DNA of 64,000 nt, taken from positions 1 to 64,000 of the forward strand of contig JAOUFI010000003.1 of assembly GCA_029858305.1 (NCBI GenBank), given 5' to 3'. Source of the DNA: Candidatus Thorarchaeota archaeon. GTDB taxonomy: Archaea; Asgardarchaeota; Thorarchaeia; Thorarchaeales; Thorarchaeaceae. Numbering within the stretch: the first letter of the stretch is position 1; every line of letters starts with the position of its first letter. The notes beneath the pieces are model-generated. The model had not been told where the DNA came from and did not search any database. It saw nothing but the letters and a program-made list of their open reading frames with translations. The position numbers and the translations under genes are program-made. Of the stretch, positions 9,101 to 17,048 are shown piece after piece.

Positions 9101-10364
9101 AACGATTGATACACCAGTCGATAGACAAATCGACGAAGGTCAGACTGGAGAAATAATTACATGGGATCCATCTGATTTGAATCCGATAAGTTACGAAATC
9201 TACAGAAATCAAGTCATTTTCAGAAACGGTTTATGGAATTCAACTTCGGAAATGATCTCAGTTTCACTTGATGGACTTGGTCTAGGTGTTCACAACTTCA
9301 CATTGGTTGTATTCGACATCGGCTTGAACTCTGCGAATGATACTGTGCTGGTAACTGTCATTGATGGTACATCACCAACTATTGATAGTCCATCCGATGT
9401 CTTCTATGCTGAAGGAGTGATAGGTTATTCTATAACATGGAATCCATCAGACCTTCACCCAGTAAGTTATGAAATACTCAGAGAAGGGGTCCAACTAAAG
9501 ACGGGTCCATGGAACTCATCATCTGAATCCATCACTGTCAATGTGGATAGCCTGACCCTTGGATCATACAACTTCACAATCTATGTCACTGATGTTGGTG
9601 GAAACATTGCAAGCGACACCGTATTTGTTATCGTTTCTGACGGTAATGCACCGACAATTGATAGCCCTCCAGATGTGACATACGATGAAGGAGATACTGG
9701 CTTCTCTATTCAATGGAATCCAGCTGATGCACATCCATCAGGGTATGAGATATACAGAGAGGATGTCCTGATATTCTCTGGACTATGGAACTCATCTTCG
9801 GAAACAATCACAGTATCAGTTGATAGCCATCAAGTAGGAACATACAACTATACGATACGTGTCTTTGATATTGGCGCTAGCAGTGTATCTGATACGGTGA
9901 TGGTCATTGTTCAAGACGGGACATTACCCATGATCGATAGTCCAGCTGATATTGTCTACAATCAAGGCGATACTGGAAACTCAATTACTTGGAATCCCTC
10001 AGATTTGCATCCGATGAGCTATGAGATATTTCGAGATGGAGTGTCGATTAAATCAGGATTGTGGAATTCAAGCAGTGAATCAATTGTTATTATAGTGGAC
10101 GGGCTCACTCTTGGCGTTCATAATTATACGCTTGTTGTTATCGATATTGGTACTAATTCAGCACTTGATCAAGTGAATGTACTAGTCCAAGCCTCAACAT
10201 CTCCAACGACACCCACAACAAGTACACAGACAACAACTCCCGAGAATCCCAATGTACCGCAAATACCCTTGGAGCCAATTTTGATGATACTTGTCACCTG
10301 GATTGGCGTTGGTGTACTTGCGTTTGTCATTGCCGATTTTCTAGTTAGACGATATAGAGGATAG
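6120..10364 (+). CDS. Giant monoheme-Ig surface protein with 13 tandem repeats
   Basis: 1414 aa. A signal peptide (residues 1-27, IVLSVFIILIAGAYSAAG) is followed by one c-type heme motif, CAPCH (C36, C39, H40), and a beta domain with GWADNSQF and TFTPLAVGTWTLRIWTA. That domain is shared with the 198-aa protein at 31.6 kb. Then come 13 Ig-like repeats of about 92 residues, a Thr/Pro linker (TTPTTSTQTTTPENP), one transmembrane helix and a short basic cytoplasmic end. Exposed outside the cell on a long stalk, with the heme at the far end from the membrane. The ATG follows GGTGATTGAAAT. Every repeat but one or two carries two N-glycosylation sequons. The function is inferred to be redox or adhesive; no enzyme domain is visible. 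Confidence 0.9.
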   Translation: MKTSNKLTITIVLSVFIILIAGAYSAAGQPSRTSECAPCHTLDLVHMTISSNATGTVDAKVGNQFSLIINAASLDTNPQTGSMAVKVYSGWADNSQFSFTDPLLVIDNGAGDSNSNSVQITTTFTFTPLAVGTWTLRIWTAASQGDSGRISQKLDVTVSVTLSDSTPPTIDSPIDMIIDEGDNTKNITWSPSDANPSSYQVFDDSVSWQSGPWDGSTITVQLGSLGLGTHNITLAVWDAAGNSASDQVDVTVLDGTSPSINSPANVTYSEGSSGYSITWDPTDTHPSSYVIYRDGVSVKSGTWNASIETISVSVDSLAVGTYNYTIVVSDVGTNTIADTVYVIVYDGTFPTIDNPADVTYDEGDTGYSITWNPADLNPVSYIIYKDAVPVKSGSWNSSAESISIIVDGLAVGNYSYVLEVTDIGSLTASDLVLVIVSDGTLPTINSPIDITLNEGVIGYSITWNPTDLNPQNYTIYRDGVPVKSGLWNSSGESISISVDGLAMGSYTYLIIVEDVGHNPATDSVLVTVVDATDPTIDTPIDQNVVEGSSGNQITWSPYDLHPSSYQIYREHVLVKSGTWNSSSETITFSVDGLTLGVYNVTIVVFDTTSRKAIDTVFITVYDGTPPIVDHPADIDYPDGDIGYSITWSPTDLHPVSYQILREGVQVKSGMWNSSSETIFISVDWLSIGSYNYTIVLVDIGGNIVLDEVIVTVYNADLPTINHPTNQTISEGAAGLLVIWKPLDLNPSSYAIYKDGVLVKSGAWNSSAETISISLDGLSLGEYNFTALVTDLDSNTASDTVWVTVVDGTPPVLNHPNDITYDEGSPGGTLTWIPTDLHPVSYTIYFEGSPVKSGLWNSSGESISISVDGHLVGGYNYTIRVVDVDGNIDTDTVFVYVMDGTLPTIDTPSDINYNEGEAGGTITWDPADSYPASYEIFRNDVLVKSGLWNLTSETISISVTGLSVGSYNFTILVYDVGSNSVLDTVWVTVSDATLPTIDTPVDRQIDEGQTGEIITWDPSDLNPISYEIYRNQVIFRNGLWNSTSEMISVSLDGLGLGVHNFTLVVFDIGLNSANDTVLVTVIDGTSPTIDSPSDVFYAEGVIGYSITWNPSDLHPVSYEILREGVQLKTGPWNSSSESITVNVDSLTLGSYNFTIYVTDVGGNIASDTVFVIVSDGNAPTIDSPPDVTYDEGDTGFSIQWNPADAHPSGYEIYREDVLIFSGLWNSSSETITVSVDSHQVGTYNYTIRVFDIGASSVSDTVMVIVQDGTLPMIDSPADIVYNQGDTGNSITWNPSDLHPMSYEIFRDGVSIKSGLWNSSSESIVIIVDGLTLGVHNYTLVVIDIGTNSALDQVNVLVQASTSPTTPTTSTQTTTPENPNVPQIPLEPILMILVTWIGVGVLAFVIADFLVRRYRG
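6609..10197 (+). repeat. 13 tandem coding repeats of about 276 bp
   Basis: In-frame repeats inside the giant gene. The consensus is roughly PTIDSPxDxTYDEGxxG, SITWNPxDLHPxSYEI, YRDGVxVKSGxWNSS, SESISISVDGLxxGxYN and YTIxVxDxGxNxAxDTV. The copies are well diverged at DNA level, so the array is old and not freshly amplified. The W-N-x-S/T sequon is in 12 of 13 copies, and a second sequon in the YNYT/YNFT position is in 12 of 13 (absent in copy 4). Confidence 0.92.
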
Positions 10365-10457
10365 GGGCATTGACATTTTGTGAGACAAAGTGGAAAGATT
10401 TTAAGGCGCCCTGCAAAGGTCCACTCTAATCATTCACTAGTTTCGGAGACCTAAACC

Positions 10458-11684
10458 ATGGATTTTCCAGCTCTGAAAGAACATGAACTCCAAGATTACG
10501 CCTTTACTTGTGCCCAATGCAGTTTTTGTCAGGTAGGTCATGGTGCGTGTCCAACCTACAAGGTAAAACGACGAGATACATATTCAGGAAAGGGCAAGAT
10601 GCTATTGACCCGTGCTTTGATTCAAGGTCGGCTAAAACCATCTGAAGGACTCGAAGGTCTTAGAGATGGAATCTTTGGTTGCACACTCTGTGGAGGCTGC
10701 GAGGAAGTCTGCCAAGTAGATATCCCCTTTGTTAAAATCTACCAAGTAATGCGCTCTGAATTCAAAAGGCGCAACATGTGGCCAGAACAGCTCCAGATGG
10801 CTAAAGACACTGTCTTGAAGAGCTTCAATATTCAAGGTCAAGCACAAATGGATAGAATCGAGGGCTGGTCGTACTGGACTCCAAATGAGGATGAATTACT
10901 GGATAGACAGGGAACCAAAGCAAAGACTGCATTCTTCTTCGGATGTGCATCATCATTCCGAGGTGTTTCCATTCAGGCTACAATTGCTACAACACTAATC
11001 TTCGATAAAATTCAAGAAGAGTATACCGTGCTGGGAGAAGAAGAGTACTGCTGCGGTGCTCCTCTCATAATGACAGGAGACTTCGAAGGGGCGAGAGTTC
11101 TTGCTGAACACAATATTCAGAAGTACAGAGAGCTTGGTGTTGAGAGGATAGTGACCAACTGCCCAGGTTGCTATAAAATGTGGGCTCATGAATATCATGA
11201 GTTCTTGGGCATAGATCATGGTTTTGAAATAGTCTATGGTTATCAGTATCTTGCTGATCTCCTTGATAAAGGCAAATTGACAGGCTTCAATACGCCACTC
11301 GATGTCACAGTGACCTACCATGATGGTTGCGATGCTGGCCGAAATGCCGGATTCTATGAAGAACCTAGAAAGGTACTTGAGTATCTTCCAGGAGTTACTT
11401 TTGAAGAACTACCCCATAATAAGGCCAATTGCTATTGTTGTGGCTCTGGTGGAGTCCTAAGAGCAATCGATGCAGACTTTGCAAATCAAATCAATAGACT
11501 CAAAGTAGAAGATATCGAGGCAACAAATGCAAGTATTGTGTCGTCTGGATGTCCCTCCTGTGTTGACTTTATGCATGATCAACTTCCTCAAGCTGGTTCT
11601 AATAAGACCGTGAAGGACCTAGTTGTTCTTACTGCACAGGCGCTCGGTCTCTCTTGGGATGGACTTGACGAGATTTATGGTTGA
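10458..11684 (+). CDS. HdrD/GlcF-like iron-sulfur protein with two CCG domains
   Basis: 408 aa, cytoplasmic. It has two N-terminal [4Fe-4S] motifs, CAQCSFCQVGHGACP (the last spacing is six residues, not the usual three) and CTLCGGCEEVCQ. Two CCG domains follow, EEYCCGAP with NCPGC, and CYCCGSGG with GCPSC. CCG domains in HdrB/HdrD hold non-cubane [4Fe-4S] clusters, and the same fold occurs in GlcF and LldE of hydroxyacid dehydrogenases. The other three copies in this window each sit beside a GlcD-type FAD gene; this one does not, so its natural partner is the FAD-NuoB fusion 5 kb away. TATA-like gattttaagg lies about 60 nt upstream. Confidence 0.88.
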   Translation: MDFPALKEHELQDYAFTCAQCSFCQVGHGACPTYKVKRRDTYSGKGKMLLTRALIQGRLKPSEGLEGLRDGIFGCTLCGGCEEVCQVDIPFVKIYQVMRSEFKRRNMWPEQLQMAKDTVLKSFNIQGQAQMDRIEGWSYWTPNEDELLDRQGTKAKTAFFFGCASSFRGVSIQATIATTLIFDKIQEEYTVLGEEEYCCGAPLIMTGDFEGARVLAEHNIQKYRELGVERIVTNCPGCYKMWAHEYHEFLGIDHGFEIVYGYQYLADLLDKGKLTGFNTPLDVTVTYHDGCDAGRNAGFYEEPRKVLEYLPGVTFEELPHNKANCYCCGSGGVLRAIDADFANQINRLKVEDIEATNASIVSSGCPSCVDFMHDQLPQAGSNKTVKDLVVLTAQALGLSWDGLDEIYG

Positions 11685-11739
11685 GCTACAAACAACCAAT
11701 TCGACAAGCTATTAACAGAAAAAGAATACACAATTTCTA

Positions 11740-13002
11740 ATGAACAGGAAGTCGACGGTTCAAAGTAGGTATCAAAGGAAATGGATCTATGAGGAGATTG
11801 TAGACCGAATACCGCCATTTAGATGGATCCCACGGACATATGATGTCATCGCACAATTGCTTCTTGTAGAAACTGTCGGTGTCTTTGCATTCATTTACTT
11901 TCAGATGCCGTATGAAGCCGCAGTATTTGGTTCGCTAGCAATAATCTATACTGTAGTTTGGTCTTCTGGATGTCTCTATATCGTTCCATGGCTAAGAAGA
12001 CTTCGTGATCCAACGAATGAGATTGAATTTGAAGTCCTTAGAGATTACAAGAGTCGTATTCTTTTGGATCGAAGGCTAGAACTCATTGGGGGCATAATTT
12101 GCTTTGGCGCAGTCATGTCGTATCTTTGGATTGATACTGATTATCTCAGATATTTTCTAGGAAACGGATTCGGAAATCCACTATTGATTATATTGATTAT
12201 AGTGTTAGCTTGGGATATTAGTTACCGTCTTGGACTATCATTAGTGACCACGTTCTTCGCAGCGATAAGATCCATATCATTAAGCCAAGCGGCTAGAAAA
12301 CGAAGGGGTCTAGCTTATACTGCTTATTCAGAGGTTAGAACACTCAAATACCTCGATTTGATCAATCTGTATTGGGGAATCAGCGCAGTTCTACTCTTGC
12401 CCTTGACTCTACGATCCTATTTCTTATTGCTGGGGCTTGCAGGATTTCTTGCAGGCATAATTGGACTTTCTACCTTGAGTCTGCTAGCAATGGAAACCGT
12501 CCCTTGGTTTCCTCCCGATGTTGAGAGTATTTTGCATAACGAAGGATTCGCGTATGTAAGTGTGTGTTCAAAGAAACAACCGCATGTAACACCTGTAATC
12601 TTCGTATATGATGGAAAATACCTGTATTTTGCCATATCAGTTGCCTCGGCTAAATACAGAATAATAAAGAAGAATCCCAAGATTGCAGTCTTGGTTGATA
12701 TGCGCGATAGTAAGTTTCCGATGAAGAATAGGGCTGTGCTTCTGAGAGGAAAAGGGATGATTCTTGGAGACCTATCGATTATGGGATTTTTCAAGCTTTT
12801 CTTGCACGGCCTTTGGCTAATTCGAGTGAGAAACATGTTTGCTAAGAAATATCCTATGTACATGAAATTTTATGAAGATCAGGCTCAGGAACTTCCACCT
12901 GCTTGGCGAAACAAACCGTTCCTCTCCAGGGTAATCGTACGTCTAGAGCCTGAAAAGATAACATACTGGCGTGAGGCCAGACCAACAACCCTACGAGCGT
13001 GA
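11740..13002 (+). CDS. Membrane protein with C-terminal PNPOx-like flavin domain
   Basis: 420 aa. The N-terminal 260 residues have about five hydrophobic segments (such as TVGVFAFIYFQM, GNPLLIILIIVLAW, AVLLLPLTL, LGLAGFLAGIIGL). The C-terminal 150 residues are a split-barrel domain of the pyridoxamine-phosphate-oxidase superfamily (FAYVSVCSKKQPHVTPVIFV, KNPKIAVLVDMRD, RAVLLRGKGMI, EKITYWRE). This superfamily binds FMN, F420 or heme. The next gene encodes a free-standing version of the same domain 4 nt downstream. Substrate unknown; proximity to quinone genes suggests redox modification of a lipid-soluble substrate, which is inference. Confidence 0.75.
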   Translation: MNRKSTVQSRYQRKWIYEEIVDRIPPFRWIPRTYDVIAQLLLVETVGVFAFIYFQMPYEAAVFGSLAIIYTVVWSSGCLYIVPWLRRLRDPTNEIEFEVLRDYKSRILLDRRLELIGGIICFGAVMSYLWIDTDYLRYFLGNGFGNPLLIILIIVLAWDISYRLGLSLVTTFFAAIRSISLSQAARKRRGLAYTAYSEVRTLKYLDLINLYWGISAVLLLPLTLRSYFLLLGLAGFLAGIIGLSTLSLLAMETVPWFPPDVESILHNEGFAYVSVCSKKQPHVTPVIFVYDGKYLYFAISVASAKYRIIKKNPKIAVLVDMRDSKFPMKNRAVLLRGKGMILGDLSIMGFFKLFLHGLWLIRVRNMFAKKYPMYMKFYEDQAQELPPAWRNKPFLSRVIVRLEPEKITYWREARPTTLRA

Positions 13003-13006
13003 AACC

Positions 13007-13492
13007 ATGACACTAAGATTGCCTCATTATGATAGCACCAAGAAGACAACTAAGATTCCAGATGATGCCTTGAACATCCTTCGAGATGGATTCTTTGCGT
13101 ATTTAGGTACGGCTGACCTAGTCTGCGAACCTCATGTAACGGCTATGTTCTATATTTGGGATGATGATTCTAAGACAATCCATCTTATTACTTCAAAAGA
13201 AAGTAAAAAGGTGCTAAATATCAGACGAAATACAAGAGTGAGTGTTACTATCGATCAAAGAGACCCTAAATCACCAGCTCGTAACTCAGGTGTAATGGTA
13301 AAGGGAAGAGCGCTCCTTGTAGAGATGGAGCTTATTGATGATGAACTGACAGTGAAATATCTTGAGAAGTATGTTGAATTTCTAGGAACTGGATATCCTT
13401 TGGGGCTCAGGATTGCGATTCGAGTAGTTCCACAGACAATCTCCTATTGGAAGGGAACTAATTTCTACCGATGGAAGAATCGGAGCTCCTAA
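13007..13492 (+). CDS. PNPOx-like split-barrel flavin protein
   Basis: 161 aa from the ATG at 13007, which follows the previous stop by 4 nt. The track start (GTG 12971) would overlap the upstream gene and adds no conserved sequence. Visible blocks are ILRDGFFAYLGTAD, EPHVTAMFYIWDD, RRNTRVSVTIDQRDPKSPAR, GVMVKGRALLV and the end VPQTISYWKG, the same order as the C-terminal domain of its neighbour. Family members bind FMN or F420. Ends 4 nt before the convergent menA-like gene. Confidence 0.75.
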   Translation: MTLRLPHYDSTKKTTKIPDDALNILRDGFFAYLGTADLVCEPHVTAMFYIWDDDSKTIHLITSKESKKVLNIRRNTRVSVTIDQRDPKSPARNSGVMVKGRALLVEMELIDDELTVKYLEKYVEFLGTGYPLGLRIAIRVVPQTISYWKGTNFYRWKNRSS

Positions 13493-13496
13493 ATTC

Positions 13497-14543
13497 TCAA
13501 TTGCTTGAAGATGCAGCACTTGCTGCTTTTCTTGCCTGGCGCTCTGTTTGATAATAAAAGGCAAGAGATATTGCAAGACACAAAACACTCAAAATAACAA
13601 CGAACCATGGAGGCGTTGATAGACCAATTAACAGGTACGACAGAGAGAGGAAGAGACCTGTAAACAAGTGATTTGCTACAGTTGAGGCGTAGGCGGGAAT
13701 CAATGGTTGCGAGTATTCATAGTATTTCAATGCATACTTGCATCCAAGCGCTGCAGCAGGCACAGTTGCTAGTCCTAGAAATGTATACCAGTCTGTAAGA
13801 TTGAGAATGATTGGAATTAATATTGACAAATATAGTGAAGCCATCAGAACAACATAGCCCTTAGCCGCTCGTTCGCGTCCAAGCCGCACGACCACTGTTA
13901 GCTTTCCAACTGCTTTATCGGCTTCATAGTCAGGAAACTCATTGATGTATAGAACCGCTGTAATTAGTATGGCAATTGGAATTGAAGGAAAAACAGCCTC
14001 CCAAGCAAGAACTTGTGTTTGAACGAAATAAGCACCAAGAGTCATGAGAACACCAAAGTTGAGACCAATAAAGATCTCTCCAATCCCTCTGTTCACCAAT
14101 CTCAGGGGTGGAGCAGTATAGAAGAAGCCAGAACCTACACCAATGATTCCTAGAATCAGAACTTCAATGCCCCTTGTGTAAGCAAGATATAGACCAATCC
14201 CACCTCCAATTGAGAAGAACACGATTGATTCTGCAAAGACCTCACGGGGAGACATCCAACCTCTCTGTATCATCCTGCTCCCCCCAGTGAATGGACGAAC
14301 ATACTCCACGTTGATATCGTCCGTCCCACTCTTGTGGTCGAAGTAGTCATTGGCCACATTAGATCCAATGTGCACGCAAATTCCAGCTATGAGTGTCAGC
14401 AGGAAAACATCCAGAAGGAACACTCCTGTCGAAGCCCATCCAACACAGGTTCCTAGAATTACTGGAACAATCGCTCCGGTTAGAAAAGGAGCACGCATCT
14501 CAGCCATCCAGATTCGTATTCTCGAAGGTTTTTCTACGCTCAC
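13497..14543 (-). CDS. menA: UbiA-family prenyltransferase, MenA type (DHNA polyprenyltransferase)
   Basis: About 348 aa with eight or nine helices. The first Asp-rich motif is NVANDYFDHKSGTDD followed by RPFTGGSRMIQRG; the FxGGSR element is typical of MenA rather than of the lipid enzyme DGGGP synthase. The second motif is NEFPDYEADKAVGK. It would attach the isoprenoid tail to a naphthoate head group in the membrane, giving menaquinone, the likely acceptor for complex I here. The track start (TTG 14600) adds a hydrophobic extension and would coincide with the predicted transcription start; I use the GTG at 14543, giving SVEKPSRIRIWMAEMRAPF. Divergent from the prenyl diphosphate synthase gene that could supply its second substrate. 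Confidence 0.82.
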   Translation of the reverse strand: MSVEKPSRIRIWMAEMRAPFLTGAIVPVILGTCVGWASTGVFLLDVFLLTLIAGICVHIGSNVANDYFDHKSGTDDINVEYVRPFTGGSRMIQRGWMSPREVFAESIVFFSIGGGIGLYLAYTRGIEVLILGIIGVGSGFFYTAPPLRLVNRGIGEIFIGLNFGVLMTLGAYFVQTQVLAWEAVFPSIPIAILITAVLYINEFPDYEADKAVGKLTVVVRLGRERAAKGYVVLMASLYLSILIPIILNLTDWYTFLGLATVPAAALGCKYALKYYEYSQPLIPAYASTVANHLFTGLFLSLSYLLIGLSTPPWFVVILSVLCLAISLAFYYQTERQARKAASAASSSN

Positions 14544-14620
14544 GACTATCACAACATACAGGATTGAAACCATTGCACATTGCACAAAAGACTTACTCAA
14601 TGGATTCAGAAAATAAGTAT

Positions 14621-14642
14621 CTATAAGACAACTGCTTTAAGG
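14621..14642. promoter_or_regulatory. Divergent TATA boxes between menA and the prenyl diphosphate synthase gene
   Basis: The plus strand carries CTTTAAGG at 14635-14642, about 45 nt before the synthase ATG. The minus strand carries CTTATAG at 14621-14627, about 80 nt before the proposed menA GTG. The two boxes nearly abut, so expression of the two prenyl genes is probably balanced. By eye. Confidence 0.45.
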
Positions 14643-14682
14643 CACAAACGAATTAACATGAGAGATTCTAGGAGCACTTCTA

Positions 14683-15723
14683 ATGACAGAACGACCAACT
14701 GTTAATCTTGATGCCGACAACCAAATAGAAGAAAGCACAAGTCCAATATATTCATCTGACCTGTTAGAGAATGAAAAAATACACACTAGAATAAATCTCA
14801 TAAATGAGGAGATTAAACGTTGTCTTCTGGATGAGGATGGTGAACCAGCACTCCTCTATGAAACAGCACGACATTTAATTCTTGCAGGTGGCAAGAGACT
14901 GAGGTCATTATTATTGGTACTCTCCTGTGAAGCTGTAGGCGGAACAGTGATTGATGCTCTACCATTTGCTGTTGCTACTGAGTTCGTGCAAACTGCTAGT
15001 CTTATCCATGATGATGTCGTTGATGAGGATAATATGCGTCGGGGAGTAGAAACCACTCATAAGAAATTTGGTGGGAAGATGGCAATTATCGCTGGAGACT
15101 TATTGGTCGCATTAGCGATCAAATTGATAGGAGAGAGATCAACTCCTCAGCTTCTTACATACGTTGCGGCTGGAGGCATTAGAATGTGTGAAGGTGAGGC
15201 CGCTGATCTTCTTATGAGTCAAAAGAAGGACCATTCCTACACGACAAAAGCTGCACTTGAAATCATAAGAATGAAAACAGTCTCGTTTATGGTTTCTGCT
15301 GCAAAGGTAGGAGCTATGTTAGGTCACGCGAATGAAAAACAAATGGAAGCGTTGGTCAGGTATGCAGAGATGTTGGGATATTCATTTCAAATCCGTGATG
15401 ATATTCTAGACATAGTTGCGACGCAGAATGGAACTGGTAAGACAGTATTATCCGATTTAAAAGGAAGCAGAAGCAATTTCGTTCTAGCTCACGCGATTGA
15501 AAACTGCTCACCTGATCAGAGAAAAGATTTCGCGAAGAAACTAAGCGATGGTGATGTTGATTTTATTCTTGAACGAATAAAGGAAGGCAGGTCTGTTGAA
15601 TATTCAACTGAGATCGCAAGGGAATACTTAGAATCAGCAAAACGTGCAATTCAAGGACTTAATTTTGCCAATGAAGAATTATTGACGCTTCTTGCAGACT
15701 TTGCAATGAACCGCCTCTACTAA
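14683..15723 (+). CDS. Polyprenyl (geranylgeranyl/farnesyl) diphosphate synthase
   Basis: 346 aa. It condenses isopentenyl diphosphate onto allylic diphosphates. The first Asp-rich motif is LIHDDVVDEDNMRRG and the second is YSFQIRDDILDIV; GGKRLRSLLLVLSCEAVG is the IPP-binding stretch. Residues 1-35 are an unrelated polar extension. Chain length cannot be fixed by eye, but the C20 product is likely in an archaeon. The ATG at 14683 follows GGAG. Flanked by menA and a geranylgeranyl-reductase-like gene, so the product may feed both membrane lipids and menaquinone tails. Confidence 0.88.
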   Translation: MTERPTVNLDADNQIEESTSPIYSSDLLENEKIHTRINLINEEIKRCLLDEDGEPALLYETARHLILAGGKRLRSLLLVLSCEAVGGTVIDALPFAVATEFVQTASLIHDDVVDEDNMRRGVETTHKKFGGKMAIIAGDLLVALAIKLIGERSTPQLLTYVAAGGIRMCEGEAADLLMSQKKDHSYTTKAALEIIRMKTVSFMVSAAKVGAMLGHANEKQMEALVRYAEMLGYSFQIRDDILDIVATQNGTGKTVLSDLKGSRSNFVLAHAIENCSPDQRKDFAKKLSDGDVDFILERIKEGRSVEYSTEIAREYLESAKRAIQGLNFANEELLTLLADFAMNRLY

Positions 15724-15734
15724 TTTTGTAGGAA

Positions 15735-16925
15735 CTAAAGGAACCAATTCAAAGCTTTAACAAGCGTTTTTGATGCGAGAGATATTGGAAGAGGAAGTCG
15801 ACATCGAATAAGCGGTTCGAGAAATCTAACTCCAGCAAGATTCATACAGATATCAGTTAATGTATCCGAGGGCATGACTGTATCAGCGACTCTAAGAACT
15901 TGAAGTGCAGTTTCCAGCTCAAGACCATATTCAGATCTCCACTTTCGTTCATAAAGGGACAAAGAAGCATTTTTTGTCAAATGGTTTACAACGTTCTCTC
16001 CGGCTATCTGACCACCGCATAATGCAGTCGGAATTCCACCTCCATTCGAAGCCATCACATGACCAGCTGCATCTCCGACTAGTATCACATTGTTTGACCA
16101 AGTTGTTTTAAGTGGGCCACCAACAGGGATAATCGCGCCTACTCTTTGCAGTATCTTTGCGTTTTTCGTTTTTTGAGCCAAAGTATTGAATGCAAACCGT
16201 TCAATATACCTCTTCAGTGGAGTCATATCGCCTCCGATGCTTCGTCGCATCCCGAAACCAATATTGGCTATGCCCTCACCCTTAGGTATGACCCATGCAT
16301 ATCCTCCTGGTGCAATCGAACTGCCAAAATACATCTCAACAATAGTTGGATCAATATCAACATCGCTCATGACATATTGTAGTGCTGGGCTTAGATCTGA
16401 TTCAGGCTGGATGAATCTAGGACCAAGGGAACGAGCCACAACTGACTTTGACCCATCAGCTCCAATAACTAACCTTGAGTTTATTGTTTGTACTGAATTC
16501 TTTGTTTTGACTTTCAATTCGTTCGTTATGGAGCGATTAATTACCGTAGAATCTAACTGAATCTCAGCACCAACATTTTCAGCTGAATCTGCAAGATATT
16601 GATCATATCGAGATCTATCAACAATGTTCGCTTCGAAAGGAAACTCGAAAGATTTTCCGTTTGGAGAAATCAGTCTTATGACTTGGGTCTGGTTTGTTAT
16701 AAACTCCGCTGGTACATTAACAGCTTTGGACATCCTCGTCGAGTTAGGAAAAAGTCTTCGTGCCTCTGATGGTGTAGGAATGAGCTCTCCACATTGCACT
16801 GGCGCACCAACTTTGCGGCGACGATCAAGAACGAGAGTATGCAGATCATTTCTTGCTGTCACTTCTGCTGCAGATGTCCCAGCTGGTCCAGCGCCAATCA
16901 CTGCGACATCATATATGATCTTCAT
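15735..16925 (-). CDS. Geranylgeranyl-reductase-family FAD protein
   Basis: 396 aa. The N-terminal dinucleotide-binding motif VIGAGPAGTSAAEVTARND is followed by LDRRRKVGAPVQCGE, the typical CxGE element of the family, then LVIGADGSKSVVARSLG and ILVGDAAGHVMASNGGGIP. The family saturates double bonds of geranylgeranyl chains in archaeal lipids or quinones. Adjacent to the prenyl diphosphate synthase (convergent, 11 nt) and close to menA, so saturation of menaquinone tails is as plausible as of lipid chains. Full length; ATG start at 16925. Confidence 0.85.
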   Translation of the reverse strand: MKIIYDVAVIGAGPAGTSAAEVTARNDLHTLVLDRRRKVGAPVQCGELIPTPSEARRLFPNSTRMSKAVNVPAEFITNQTQVIRLISPNGKSFEFPFEANIVDRSRYDQYLADSAENVGAEIQLDSTVINRSITNELKVKTKNSVQTINSRLVIGADGSKSVVARSLGPRFIQPESDLSPALQYVMSDVDIDPTIVEMYFGSSIAPGGYAWVIPKGEGIANIGFGMRRSIGGDMTPLKRYIERFAFNTLAQKTKNAKILQRVGAIIPVGGPLKTTWSNNVILVGDAAGHVMASNGGGIPTALCGGQIAGENVVNHLTKNASLSLYERKWRSEYGLELETALQVLRVADTVMPSDTLTDICMNLAGVRFLEPLIRCRLPLPISLASKTLVKALNWFL

Positions 16926-16990
16926 ACTAGAGTATACTCCATGGATTCAACTAAGAAATCGATGGGCACAGGTATAAACCCTTCTTGCTA

Positions 16991-17029
16991 GAAAAAAAGA
17001 AAGTTGGTCAGACATTCAATCCGACCAAC
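16991..17029 (-). terminator. Hairpin plus T-tract after ccmF
   Basis: On the minus strand GTTGGTC and GACCAAC form a 7-bp stem with a 13-nt loop, followed directly by TTTCTTTTTTTC. It lies 20 nt past the ccmF stop and ahead of the geranylgeranyl-reductase-like gene, so it should separate the two units. Confidence 0.65.
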
Positions 17030-17048
17030 ATCGACTTTTTCAAGAACT

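Noticed and set aside
6609-10197. Tandem array as a CRISPR-like or mobile repeat
   Set aside because: Repeats are about 276 bp, in frame and diverged at DNA level with a conserved protein pattern; they are coding Ig-like domains.
13497-14543. Prenyltransferase as the lipid enzyme DGGGP synthase
   Set aside because: The FTGGSRMIQRG element after NDYFD is typical of MenA, not of DGGGP synthases.
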